Assembly (NCBI RefSeq): GCF_000069785.1
Contig: NC_010530.1
Coordinates: 366,001 to 430,000, forward strand
Source of the DNA: Cupriavidus taiwanensis LMG 19424
GTDB taxonomy: Bacteria; Pseudomonadota; Gammaproteobacteria; Burkholderiales; Burkholderiaceae
Reading direction: 5' to 3'
DNA: 64,000 nt
Both the position numbers and the translations under genes were made by a program. This document shows, one piece after another, positions 55,858 through 63,242 of this stretch. Every line of letters begins with the position of its first letter. The stretch's first letter is position 1. The notes below the pieces were generated by a model that saw only the letters and a program-made list of their open reading frames with translations, was not told the origin of the DNA and did no database searches.

Positions 55858-56074
55858 CATGTCGAGGCGCAATCCACAAGCACGGGCGCGACGGTGCAGC
55901 CGTGGATGTGCGGTGCGCGATCCGCTATGTCGGAATAGTCTGACGTTCCTTTCGGAGCCCAACGCCTGCTGACCCCATCCCCCCGGGCCTACTCTGTACA
56001 TACGGCGTGGCCAGCAGCATAGCCGCCGGCCTCTCATGCGTACCCTTACGCAATCACCCGGAAAGGAGCTCGAC
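55858..56074. other. Spacer between the RND operon and the Cys-repeat protein gene
   Basis: No gene or clear regulatory motif is visible. A ribosome-binding site GAAAGGAG occurs at 56061-56068 for the next gene. A short AT-richer patch near 55925-55960 may hold its promoter. Confidence 0.35.
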
Positions 56075-56689
56075 ATGATGAAGAAATGGCTGACCGCAGC
56101 AGTGTGTTCGATGATGGTTGCCGCCCCGGCGGGCATGGCCCTGGCGCAGACCACGGCACCGGCACCGTCAACGACGGCCGGAACGGCTGCAACCGGCGCA
56201 AGGGCAGACTATGACGCCGCGGTGAAGCAGGCCGACGCGGACTACAAGGCTGCCTCTGCCAAGTGCGATGGCATGAAGGACAACGCCAAGGATGTCTGCA
56301 AGGCCGAGGCCAAGCGCGACCGCGACGTTGCCAAGGCCCAGGCCGAGGCCCGCCGCGATGGCACGCAAAAGGCCATGGCCAAGGCCGAGAAGACCAAGGC
56401 CGACCGCGACTATGACGTGGCCAAGGAAATGTGCGACGACAAGAAGGGCAACGACAAGGACGTCTGCAAGAAGGACGCCAAGGCCGCGCATGAAAAGGCC
56501 CTGACCGCTGCCAAGGTCGACAAGGCCGCGGCAACCGGTTCGCGCAGTGACGTTGCCGAAGCGCGCGCCGATGCGAAGAAGGACACCATGGACGCCGCCT
56601 ACAAGGCCGACAAGGAACGTTGCGACGCCATGTCCGGCGATGCCAAGGACAAGTGCCAAGCCGACGTGAAGGCCAAGTACGGCAAGTAA
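56075..56689 (+). CDS. Exported charged helical protein with three C-x10-C modules
   Basis: A 204-residue periplasmic protein. The Sec signal MMKKWLTAAVCSMMVAAPAG is cleaved near ALAQT. The mature protein is almost entirely Ala, Lys, Asp and Glu, with three regularly placed cysteine pairs at 64/75, 120/131 and 183/194. Each pair fits CDxxxxxxKDxC, as in CDGMKDNAKDVC and CDAMSGDAKDKC. It is probably a long helical rod with three intramolecular disulfides. GAAAGGAG precedes the start. It is followed 102 bp later by a CsbD-type stress gene, so an envelope or general stress role is plausible, but the function is unknown. Confidence 0.78.
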   Translation: MMKKWLTAAVCSMMVAAPAGMALAQTTAPAPSTTAGTAATGARADYDAAVKQADADYKAASAKCDGMKDNAKDVCKAEAKRDRDVAKAQAEARRDGTQKAMAKAEKTKADRDYDVAKEMCDDKKGNDKDVCKKDAKAAHEKALTAAKVDKAAATGSRSDVAEARADAKKDTMDAAYKADKERCDAMSGDAKDKCQADVKAKYGK

Positions 56690-56791
56690 GCCGCTTCAGC
56701 ACGGCCCGGCCCGCGGGGGTCGGGTCGAACACCGCACCACTCGCAAGGGGACGCAACCGCGCCCCCTTGCCATGACATCAAGGAGCACGCG

Positions 56792-56995
56792 ATGAACTGG
56801 GATCAGATCGAAGGCAAGTGGGAACAAGCCAAGGGCAAGGTCAAGGAGAAGTGGGGCAAGCTCACCGACGACGACATCACGCAGATCAACGGCAAGCGCG
56901 ACCAGCTCGCCGGGCGGATTCAGGAGCGCTACGGCTACAGCAAGGAGCAGGCCGAGGAAGAGATGAAGGCATGGGAGCGGGATGTGCGGTGGTAA
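56792..56995 (+). CDS. CsbD family stress-response protein
   Basis: A 67-residue hydrophilic protein. MNWDQIEGKWEQAKGKVKEK is the CsbD hallmark, and KLTDDDITQINGKRDQLAGR and ERYGYSKEQAEEEM complete the domain. CsbD proteins are general-stress induced with unclear molecular function. AAGGAGCACGCG precedes the start. It is followed by an intrinsic terminator 22 bp downstream and may be cotranscribed with the cysteine-repeat protein. Confidence 0.92.
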   Translation: MNWDQIEGKWEQAKGKVKEKWGKLTDDDITQINGKRDQLAGRIQERYGYSKEQAEEEMKAWERDVRW

Positions 56996-57017
56996 GACGC
57001 CGCACAACGGTCTTGCA

Positions 57018-57041
57018 AAGCGCCTCCGGGCGCTTTTTTTT
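57018..57041 (+). terminator. Intrinsic terminator after csbD
   Basis: AAGCGCC and GGGCGCTT pair around a short loop and are followed by a run of eight T. It ends the cysteine-repeat/CsbD unit. Confidence 0.88.
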
Positions 57042-57115
57042 CGGACGAGTTTTGCAGCTGCGGCCCGCCAGCCAGGCCTATTCCGTATATCGAGAACGAG
57101 GGGTTGATACGCGTC

Positions 57116-57229
57116 ATGGCCACCACGGAGACAGAGATGGCGGCGATTACGGCGTTCATGGAAGAGCAGGGCAGGCGGCTCAAGAAACCAATGGGGGCCA
57201 AGGTAAACCCTAGTAGTCTACATATATAG
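57116..57229 (+). CDS. Possible 37-residue small protein
   Basis: A short frame starting ATG 57116 after AACGAGGGG. It encodes an amphipathic MATTETEMAAITAFMEEQ segment and a basic RRLKKPMGAKVNP end. The stop codon lies inside the AGTCTA/TAGACT dyad. No family is recognised, and it may be a relic or chance frame. It is listed because it fills a 308-bp gap and has a protein-like composition. Confidence 0.25.
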   Translation: MATTETEMAAITAFMEEQGRRLKKPMGAKVNPSSLHI

Positions 57230-57241
57230 ACTTTTTATACT
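57215..57241 (+). promoter_or_regulatory. Dyad and -10 element upstream of the second GntR gene
   Basis: AGTCTA-CATATA-TAGACT (57215-57232) is a perfect 6-bp inverted repeat just upstream of TATACT (57236-57241), a good -10 hexamer. The dyad occupies the spacer/-35 region, a likely operator for autoregulation by the GntR protein encoded 62 bp downstream. It could also act as a weak hairpin terminator (TTTTTAT follows). Confidence 0.5.
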
Positions 57242-57303
57242 GTCCCCCACCACCCGCCGGCATCCGCCGGCCCCTCGAGCGCCCGGCACCGGGCAATCCG
57301 CCC

Positions 57304-58089
57304 ATGCCGGAACCTCTTTCCAGCGAACTGCTGTCCCGCAGCCGCCAGCCGGTCTACCTGCAGCTGGCCACCATCTTTCGCCGCCAGATCGAAAGCGGCG
57401 CCTGGCGCCAGGGGGCGCGCATCCCATCGCTGGAGCAGCTGTGCCGCCAGTACGGCGTGGCGCGCATGACCATGCACCATGCGCTGTCGATGCTCGACGA
57501 AGAAGGGCTGCTGGAGCGCTCGCGCGGGCGCGGCACCTTCGTCAGGGCGCCGTGCCGGGCGCGGCGGCAGGTGTCGCTGTCGACCAGCTGGGACGAGGCC
57601 GTCGCCGTCGGCGCGCAGCTCGACACCGAAGCCATGGTTGAGTCGGCCGGCAATGTGCCGCTGCCCGACGACCTAGGCATGCCCTGCGCGGGCGAGCGCG
57701 CGCCTGCCTACCATTTCCTGCGCCGCCTGCACCGCCTCGACGGGCGTCCCTTTGCCGTGGGCGAGGTCTATATCGAGGCCGGCGTGTTCGCGCGCGACCC
57801 GGACGCCTTCCGTCAGGGCGCGTCGGTGCCGGTGCTCGACCGCTTTCCCGGCCTGTCGGTCAGCACCGCGCGGCAGCGGCTGTCGATCGTCGCCGCGGGC
57901 GCGGAAGCGGCGGCCGCGCTGGCGCTGGCGGTGGGTGCGCCGGTGGCCGAGCTGCGCCGCTTTGCCTGCGTGCCGTCGAGCACCGCTGCGGAGGCGGAGC
58001 GCATCGTCTATTTCGCCCGTATTGAATTCCCGACCGAGTTCGTCTGCCTGGATTTCGACCTGCTGGCCGCGCGCCCGCATCCGGCATGA
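57304..58089 (+). CDS. GntR family transcriptional regulator, UTRA type
   Basis: A 261-residue HutC-type regulator. The winged HTH at about residues 15-85 includes YLQLATIFRRQIESGAWRQG and YGVARMTMHHALSMLDEEGL, then RGRGTFVRAP. A UTRA domain follows from about 100 (YHFLRRLHRLDGRPFAVGEV). It lies 43 bp upstream of a TPP enzyme in the same direction and probably regulates that gene and itself through the dyad upstream. The effector is unknown. Confidence 0.87.
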   Translation: MPEPLSSELLSRSRQPVYLQLATIFRRQIESGAWRQGARIPSLEQLCRQYGVARMTMHHALSMLDEEGLLERSRGRGTFVRAPCRARRQVSLSTSWDEAVAVGAQLDTEAMVESAGNVPLPDDLGMPCAGERAPAYHFLRRLHRLDGRPFAVGEVYIEAGVFARDPDAFRQGASVPVLDRFPGLSVSTARQRLSIVAAGAEAAAALALAVGAPVAELRRFACVPSSTAAEAERIVYFARIEFPTEFVCLDFDLLAARPHPA

Positions 58090-58132
58090 CTGACCGGCAT
58101 CCCAGCCAACCCACCCACCACCGGACCCCCAG

Positions 58133-59695
58133 ATGGACAACGCACAACCGATGAACGGCGCCGAGAGCCTGGTCAAGACCCTGCTGGCCAATGGCGTGGA
58201 CACCTGCTTTGCCAACCCCGGCACCAGCGAAATGCACTTCGTCGCGGCGCTGGACCGCATTCCCGGCATGCGTTGCGTGCTGGGGCTGTTCGAGGGCGTG
58301 GTCACCGGCGCCGCCGACGGCTACGCGCGCATGGCCGGCAAGCCCGCCGCCACGTTGCTGCATTGCGGGCCGGGTCTGGCCAACGGGCTGGCCAACCTGC
58401 ACAACGCGCGCCGCGCGCAGACGCCGGTGGTCAACCTGATCGGCGACCAGGCCACCTACCACCGGCCGCTGGATGCGCCGCTGACCGCCGACACCGAAGG
58501 CTGGGCGCGGCCAGTCTCGGTGTGGACGCGCACCGCCACGCAGGCGGCTTCGGTCGGGGCCGATGCGTCGGCCGCGGTGCAGGCCGCCTGCGCCGCGCCG
58601 GGCGGCGTCGCCAGCCTGATCCTGCCGTCCGACGTGTGCTGGGATGCGGGCGGCGTGGTGGCGGCACCATTGTCCGCGCTGGCGGTGCCCAGGGTCTCGC
58701 CGGACGCCGTGCAGCAGGCCGCGCGCGTGCTGCGCTCGGGCCAGCCGACGCTGATCGTGCTGGCCGGCAGCGCGCTGCGTGAGGCGCCGCTGGCCGACGC
58801 GCACCGCATTGCAGCGGCCACCGGCGCGCGGCTGATCTCGCCCATGTCCAATGCACGCGTGGCGCGCGGGCGCGGGCGCCTGGCGGTGGACCGCGTGCCG
58901 TATTCAGGCGATGCCGCGCGCGACAAGCTGGCCGGCATCCGCAACGTGATCCTGGTCGGCGCGCCGGCACCGGTGACGTTCTTCGCCTACCCGGGCAAGT
59001 CGCCGCGCCCGTATCCGGAAGATGCCGCGGTGCATGTGCTGGCCCGCCCGGAACAAGACCTGGCCGAAGCGCTGGCAAGGCTCGCCGATGCAGTCGGCGC
59101 GCGCCAGGCGCAACTGCCCGCTGCCGCCATCCCGGCGCCGGTGGAGCCCGCGCGTGGCGCGGTCACGTCCGAAGCGGTGGCGCGCACGCTCACGGCGCTG
59201 CTGCCGGAACAGGCCATCGTGGTGGAGGAGAGCGTCAGCTTTGGCCGGGCCTTCTATCCCGGCACGGTGCACGCGGCGCCGCACGACTGGCTGCAGCTGA
59301 CCGGCGGCGCCATCGGGGCCGGCCTGCCGCTGGCGCTCGGCGCGGCCGTCGCGGCACCGGGACGGCGCGTGGTGGCACTGCAAGCCGACGGCTCGGCCAT
59401 GTACACCCTGCAATCGCTGTGGACCATGGCGCGCGAACAGCTCGACGTGACCGTGGTGCTGCTGGCCAACCGCAAGTACGCCATCCTGCTGGGCGAACTC
59501 GCCGGCGTCGGCGCCAGCCCCGGCAAGACCGCGCTCGACATGCTCGACATCGGCAACCCGGACCTGGACTGGGTCAAGCTGGCCAGCGGCATGGGCGTGG
59601 AAGGCGCGCAGGCCACCGACATGGAGCGCTTTGCCGACCTGTTCCGCATGGCCAATGCGCGCAAGGGGCCGTTCGTGATCGAACTGGTGATCTGA
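58133..59695 (+). CDS. Thiamine-diphosphate enzyme, acetolactate synthase large-subunit-like
   Basis: A 520-residue TPP-dependent decarboxylase or synthase. The N-terminal PYR domain contains NPGTSEMHFV and the catalytic Glu54 in GLFEGVVTGAADGYARM. A central domain and the C-terminal PP domain follow (LQLTGGAIGAGLPLALGAAV, ADGSAMYTLQSLWTMARE, LLANRKYAIL). It is about 40 residues shorter than biosynthetic IlvB and there is no small regulatory subunit nearby, so a catabolic decarboxylase of the benzoylformate or sulfopyruvate type is more likely than valine synthesis. It is downstream of a GntR gene; the substrate is unknown. Confidence 0.85.
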   Translation: MDNAQPMNGAESLVKTLLANGVDTCFANPGTSEMHFVAALDRIPGMRCVLGLFEGVVTGAADGYARMAGKPAATLLHCGPGLANGLANLHNARRAQTPVVNLIGDQATYHRPLDAPLTADTEGWARPVSVWTRTATQAASVGADASAAVQAACAAPGGVASLILPSDVCWDAGGVVAAPLSALAVPRVSPDAVQQAARVLRSGQPTLIVLAGSALREAPLADAHRIAAATGARLISPMSNARVARGRGRLAVDRVPYSGDAARDKLAGIRNVILVGAPAPVTFFAYPGKSPRPYPEDAAVHVLARPEQDLAEALARLADAVGARQAQLPAAAIPAPVEPARGAVTSEAVARTLTALLPEQAIVVEESVSFGRAFYPGTVHAAPHDWLQLTGGAIGAGLPLALGAAVAAPGRRVVALQADGSAMYTLQSLWTMAREQLDVTVVLLANRKYAILLGELAGVGASPGKTALDMLDIGNPDLDWVKLASGMGVEGAQATDMERFADLFRMANARKGPFVIELVI

Positions 59696-59757
59696 GGGAC
59701 GGCGCGGCGGGCAAGCACGCCGCCGCGCATCCCGGCAAACCGGAAATTGCCCGCGTT

Positions 59758-60168
59758 TCAGTCGGTCAGGTCCGGCCAGCCCGGCGCATCGTCGACGCCG
59801 GGCAGCTGCCTGACCATGTAGGCATGCAAGCGCGACAGTTCCAGCGCGATGCCGTCCGGGAACCCCTGCCGTCCACCGCGCTTGTCGATCAGCAGTTCGA
59901 CCAGGAAGGCATGCAGCGCGGCCGGGTTGGCGCACAGCGCCGCCAGCTGGTTGCCGATGCGCGGATAGCGGCGGCACAGCACCAGCGGGCGCGCCTCGGC
60001 CGGCAGCGACAACAGCCAGCGCATGGCAGCGTCCGACAGCACCGCGTCTTCCGGCGAGGGCGCGCGCCGCAACCCGTTCCAATCCGGCGCGACCTGCACC
60101 GGCGGCTCGCCGTCCAGGATCTTCCTGGCTTCCTCGACGGTGACGAATTCAAAAGTGAGGGGTTCCAT
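59758..60168 (-). CDS. Conserved protein of unknown function
   Basis: A 136-residue soluble protein starting MEPLTFEFVTVEEARKILDG, with GGAG six bases upstream. It contains PEDAVLSDAAMRWLLSLPAE, LVLCRRYPRIGNQLAALCA and ELSRLHAYMVRQLPG. No signal or membrane segment is present and no family was recognised. It converges with the TPP enzyme and diverges from yddG across a spacer that holds a degenerate mobile repeat. Confidence 0.65.
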   Translation of the reverse strand: MEPLTFEFVTVEEARKILDGEPPVQVAPDWNGLRRAPSPEDAVLSDAAMRWLLSLPAEARPLVLCRRYPRIGNQLAALCANPAALHAFLVELLIDKRGGRQGFPDGIALELSRLHAYMVRQLPGVDDAPGWPDLTD

Positions 60169-60203
60169 GCCGGCTCCGGAGGACAGACCAACGCGCACCG
60201 CGG

Positions 60204-60270
60204 CAATGCCGTTCAGTTGAGGTATCAAGCACTACCGTCATTCCCGTGCAACGCGGGTTTCTGCATTCTA
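60204..60270. repeat. Degenerate half-copy of the MITE-like repeat
   Basis: The sequence beginning AATGCCGTTCAGTTGAGG is related to one end of the element at 3116-3256. The terminal-repeat core CCGTTCAGTT, the following TATCAAGCACTACCGTCATT and the start of the inverted arm TTCCCGTGCAACGCGGG are recognisable. The opposite terminus is not evident. It lies between a gene of unknown function and yddG. Confidence 0.6.
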
Positions 60271-60391
60271 GCCGGGTACGCGATCGAGGCCGGCGTTTTG
60301 CACAGGCGGGCAGGCCGACCACGATCGATGCGCCGGCGCGGGTCGGGTAAAGTATGGCCCCTTCCGCTCCCATCGATCGCTGAAACCCCAA

Positions 60392-61324
60392 ATGGCAGGC
60401 ATGCAAAGAAAACAGGCAACGCTGGTCGGGCTCGTCGCGGTGCTCCTGTGGAGCTCGATTGTCGGCCTGATCCGTGGCGTCAGCGAGAGCTTCGGCGCGA
60501 CAGGCGGTGCCGCGCTGATGTACACGGTCGCCTCCGTGCTGCTGTGGGTTTCGGTGGGCCACGTCAGGCTCCGGGCATTGCCCCGCGCCTACCTGGTGTG
60601 GGGCAGCGTGCTGTTCGTGTCCTACGAGCTGTGCCTGTCGCTATCGATCGGCTACGCCAACAGCGGCAGGCAGGCGATCGAAGTGGCCATGGTCAACTAC
60701 CTGTGGCCCAGCTTCACCATGCTGGCCGCTATCCTGTTCAACCGGCAGCGGGCCAGCTGGCTGGTCGTGCCGGGCTTGCTGGTGGCCGTCCTCGGTATCT
60801 GCCAGGTACTGGGTGGCGATCAGGGACTGGATGTGGCGGGCATGGCGGCCAATGTGCGGGACAACCCGCTCAGCTACGGGCTTGCCTTCGCCGGCGCAGT
60901 GATCTGGGCGGGCTACTGCACCGTCACGGCCCGCATTGCGGCGGGCAAGAACGCCGTGACGCTGTTCTTCATGCTCACCGCCCTCGCCTTGTGGGCCAAG
61001 TACCTGTTCACAGGCGGCGAAGCGATGGCGTTCAGCGTTGCCGGCGTGGTCTACCTGGCCCTGGCGGCCTGCGCGATGGGCTTCGGTTATGCGGCGTGGA
61101 ATGTCGGCATCCTGCATGGCAACGTGACCGTGCTCGCCGGCGCATCGTACTTCATTCCGGTGCTGTCGGCCGCCCTGGCCGCGGCGCTGCTGCATGCCCC
61201 GCTGTCCTTCGCGTTCTGGAAGGGAGCCGCGATGGTGGTCGCGGGGTCCATCCTTTGCTGGCTCGCCACGCACGGCAGGGGCGCGCGCGCCGCCACGGCC
61301 GCCGGGTCCAGCCAGGCGACATAG
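60392..61324 (+). CDS. yddG: YddG-type aromatic amino acid exporter (EamA/DMT)
   Basis: A 310-residue inner-membrane exporter with ten predicted helices. Strong agreement with the E. coli YddG pattern: KQATLVGLVAVLLWSSIVGL, IRGVSESFGATGGAA, VSYELCLSLSIGYA, VNYLWPSFTMLAAILFN, AAWNVGILHGNVTVLAGASY and FIPVLSAALAAALL. YddG exports aromatic and branched amino acids or methyl viologen-type compounds in enterobacteria. ATG 60392 is used; ATG 60401 matches the E. coli N-terminus slightly better. The gene is monocistronic. Confidence 0.9.
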   Translation: MAGMQRKQATLVGLVAVLLWSSIVGLIRGVSESFGATGGAALMYTVASVLLWVSVGHVRLRALPRAYLVWGSVLFVSYELCLSLSIGYANSGRQAIEVAMVNYLWPSFTMLAAILFNRQRASWLVVPGLLVAVLGICQVLGGDQGLDVAGMAANVRDNPLSYGLAFAGAVIWAGYCTVTARIAAGKNAVTLFFMLTALALWAKYLFTGGEAMAFSVAGVVYLALAACAMGFGYAAWNVGILHGNVTVLAGASYFIPVLSAALAAALLHAPLSFAFWKGAAMVVAGSILCWLATHGRGARAATAAGSSQAT

Positions 61325-61390
61325 CGTAGCGGGGCGCCGGCACGGCCAGGCTGGCTGCCGGACCCGCGAGGGCGCATCGAGATCCGTTGT

Positions 61391-61774
61391 CTACAGCGCA
61401 TCGCCGGGCAGTCCCAGCGCCCGTTCGATACACCGGATGATTTCCGTATCCGCGAACGGCTTGCCGATAAAGCACGCGGCCCCCGCCGCCTGCGCGCGCG
61501 CTTCATATCCCTGCTTGTCGAAGGCGGTCATGAAGATGACCGGGGTGCGCAGGCCGCGGGCGCGCAGCGCGTCGCTGAGCGCGAAGCCGCTCATGCCTGG
61601 CATCTGCACGTCCGCGATCACGCAGGCGATGCGGTCGAGCGTCGGCGACGCCAGCAGCTCCGGCCCGCCGGCGTAGAGCTCCACTGCCAGATCCAGGGCG
61701 CGCAGCAGCCGGCCCATGGCGTGTCGCACGGCAGCGTCGTCGTCGACGATGGCAATCACGGGCGTGGCGTTCAC
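61391..61774 (-). CDS. Stand-alone response-regulator receiver, FixJ-like
   Basis: A 127-residue single receiver domain. The acidic pair is in AIVDDDAAVRHAM, the phosphorylatable Asp in CVIADVQMPGMSGFAL, the conserved Thr/Ser in VIFMTAFD and the Lys in CFIGKPFAD. There is no DNA-binding output domain, so it works by protein contact or as a phosphate sink. It lies 67 bp downstream of the porin gene on the same strand and could be cotranscribed. No histidine kinase is in the window. Confidence 0.87.
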   Translation of the reverse strand: MNATPVIAIVDDDAAVRHAMGRLLRALDLAVELYAGGPELLASPTLDRIACVIADVQMPGMSGFALSDALRARGLRTPVIFMTAFDKQGYEARAQAAGAACFIGKPFADTEIIRCIERALGLPGDAL

Positions 61775-61841
61775 ACGAGTTCCTCGAGTAGGCGTGCGCG
61801 ATGGCAGGGGTCACGCACGCCCCCGTGCTGGGTCAGCGATG

Positions 61842-62948
61842 CTAGAACGTGTGCCGCAGTCCCAGCGCAAAGGTCTGCGGGTCGGCGCCGGCGCGGATGC
61901 CAAGGTCATTGATGGCGAAGTCGTAGATCGCGTTGTCCGCATTGTCGATGCGGCTGTAGTAGGCATACAGCGCCGTGCGCCGCGACAGCGGGTAATCGTA
62001 GCCGACCGTGAACTGCGTGGCGTGGGTTTGCGCGCCGCTGCGGAAGAAGCCGATGGTGTCCGTCGACGACCCGGTGCCGTTGGCGGCGTAGGCCACGCCG
62101 ATGCGCACGCTGCCGGTCCCGACCTGCTGCACCAGCGAGGCGTAGCAGGCGTTGCGCTGCAGGTCGCCGGTATCGGTGCGGTAGTGCAGGTGTTCGGCCA
62201 CCGCGGCGAGGCGGGTGCCGGGCCGCAGCTGCCACGCCACGCCGGCCTTGAAGGCGTCGTCGTTGCGGCCGGCGGCCTGGTAGTGCTGGTGGCGCTCCCA
62301 GGCCAGCGTCGCGTTGAGCGGGCCGCGCTCGTAGACCGCCGCCACCGAGTACAGCGCGGGGTTGCGCGCGACGGTAGTCTTCTCCTCGGGCACGCCCCAG
62401 CCCAGCCACAGGCTCACGCCTGCCCAAGCGGGCGAGCGGTACTGCACGATGTTTTTCTGGCGCCGGTCGAACGAACTGGTGTTCTCGACATTGTCGGTGC
62501 TCGATGCCGAGCCGTTGCCGATCAGCGCCATATAGCCGGCGGTGGTCGGGTAGTACGGGTCGTAGCCCATGGTGGCCTCGGTATAGGGCGTGTGCCAGTG
62601 ACCCAGGAACAGCAGGCCATGGCGGCCCTGCAGGCCGATGCGCGAATTGCGGCTGGCGATCTGGCCCTGGCCGGAATCGAGCGACAGCGCGCTTTCGATC
62701 TGCCACACGGCCTTGAGCGCGCCGCCCAGGTCTTCTTCGCCGCGCAGGCCGAATACCGAGCGGTTGTTGTTCAGGCGCACGACACTGCCGAGGGCGGTGC
62801 CGTCGGTCGCGGTGCTGGCGTGGCTGTACTCGAGCGACGTGTTCAGGCGGCCGTAGACGGTGACGCTGCCCGCCGCCAGCGCAGGCGCGCACAGCACTGC
62901 GCAGCACGCACCCAGCAGCGCGCGGACGGCCGGGCTAGTGCGTGGCAT
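61842..62948 (-). CDS. Outer-membrane general porin
   Basis: A 368-residue porin of the betaproteobacterial Gram-negative porin family. The signal peptide is cleaved near APALAAG. The mature protein begins SVTVYGRLNTSLEYSH. SRIGLQGRHGLLFLGHWHTP, a loop with NTSSFDRRQKNIVQYRSP, and the C-terminal PQTFALGLRHTF with terminal Phe for BAM recognition are present. Its start overlaps the XapX gene end by 14 bp, an unusual coupling for a porin. Probably a 16-strand trimeric diffusion channel. Confidence 0.92.
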   Translation of the reverse strand: MPRTSPAVRALLGACCAVLCAPALAAGSVTVYGRLNTSLEYSHASTATDGTALGSVVRLNNNRSVFGLRGEEDLGGALKAVWQIESALSLDSGQGQIASRNSRIGLQGRHGLLFLGHWHTPYTEATMGYDPYYPTTAGYMALIGNGSASSTDNVENTSSFDRRQKNIVQYRSPAWAGVSLWLGWGVPEEKTTVARNPALYSVAAVYERGPLNATLAWERHQHYQAAGRNDDAFKAGVAWQLRPGTRLAAVAEHLHYRTDTGDLQRNACYASLVQQVGTGSVRIGVAYAANGTGSSTDTIGFFRSGAQTHATQFTVGYDYPLSRRTALYAYYSRIDNADNAIYDFAINDLGIRAGADPQTFALGLRHTF

Positions 62949-63213
62949 CGTCGGCGGGCGTCTTGCTGGCGGCGTTTAGCGTCGGACCGGGGGTGCCGGT
63001 GATCTTGGGCATGCATTCGCTGTGGAACCACGCGGCCGTCACGGGTTCGCCGGCCAGCATGCGCTTGATCGGCGGCACCACCTGTTCGCCGATCAGCATG
63101 CCGAGCAGGCCGACCAGCGCCACCACTGGCGGTGCTGGTGAACGGACCTGCATCAGCGCGTAAATGATGCCGACGAGGATGCCGGCGGCGAGGGAGACAA
63201 GGTAGAGCTTCAT
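62935..63213 (-). CDS. XapX (DUF1427) family small membrane protein
   Basis: A 92-residue protein. MKLYLVSLAAGILVGIIYAL and PPVVALVGLLGMLIGEQVVP form the two hydrophobic segments of the XapX domain. A C-terminal soluble tail (WFHSECMPKITGTPG) extends beyond the usual domain. XapX proteins are of unknown function and are often beside amidohydrolases or transporters. It lies 29 bp after the MFS gene and overlaps the porin start. Confidence 0.85.
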   Translation of the reverse strand: MKLYLVSLAAGILVGIIYALMQVRSPAPPVVALVGLLGMLIGEQVVPPIKRMLAGEPVTAAWFHSECMPKITGTPGPTLNAASKTPADDATH

Positions 63214-63242
63214 GGCATCGGATTCCTGACGAAGTTGGCGAA

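Noticed and set aside
51971..55879. A 1302-codon open frame on the minus strand across the RND operon
   Set aside because: It is antisense to the well-supported CzcB- and CzcA-like genes and its translation is His/Arg/Gln-rich, typical of a GC-rich shadow frame.
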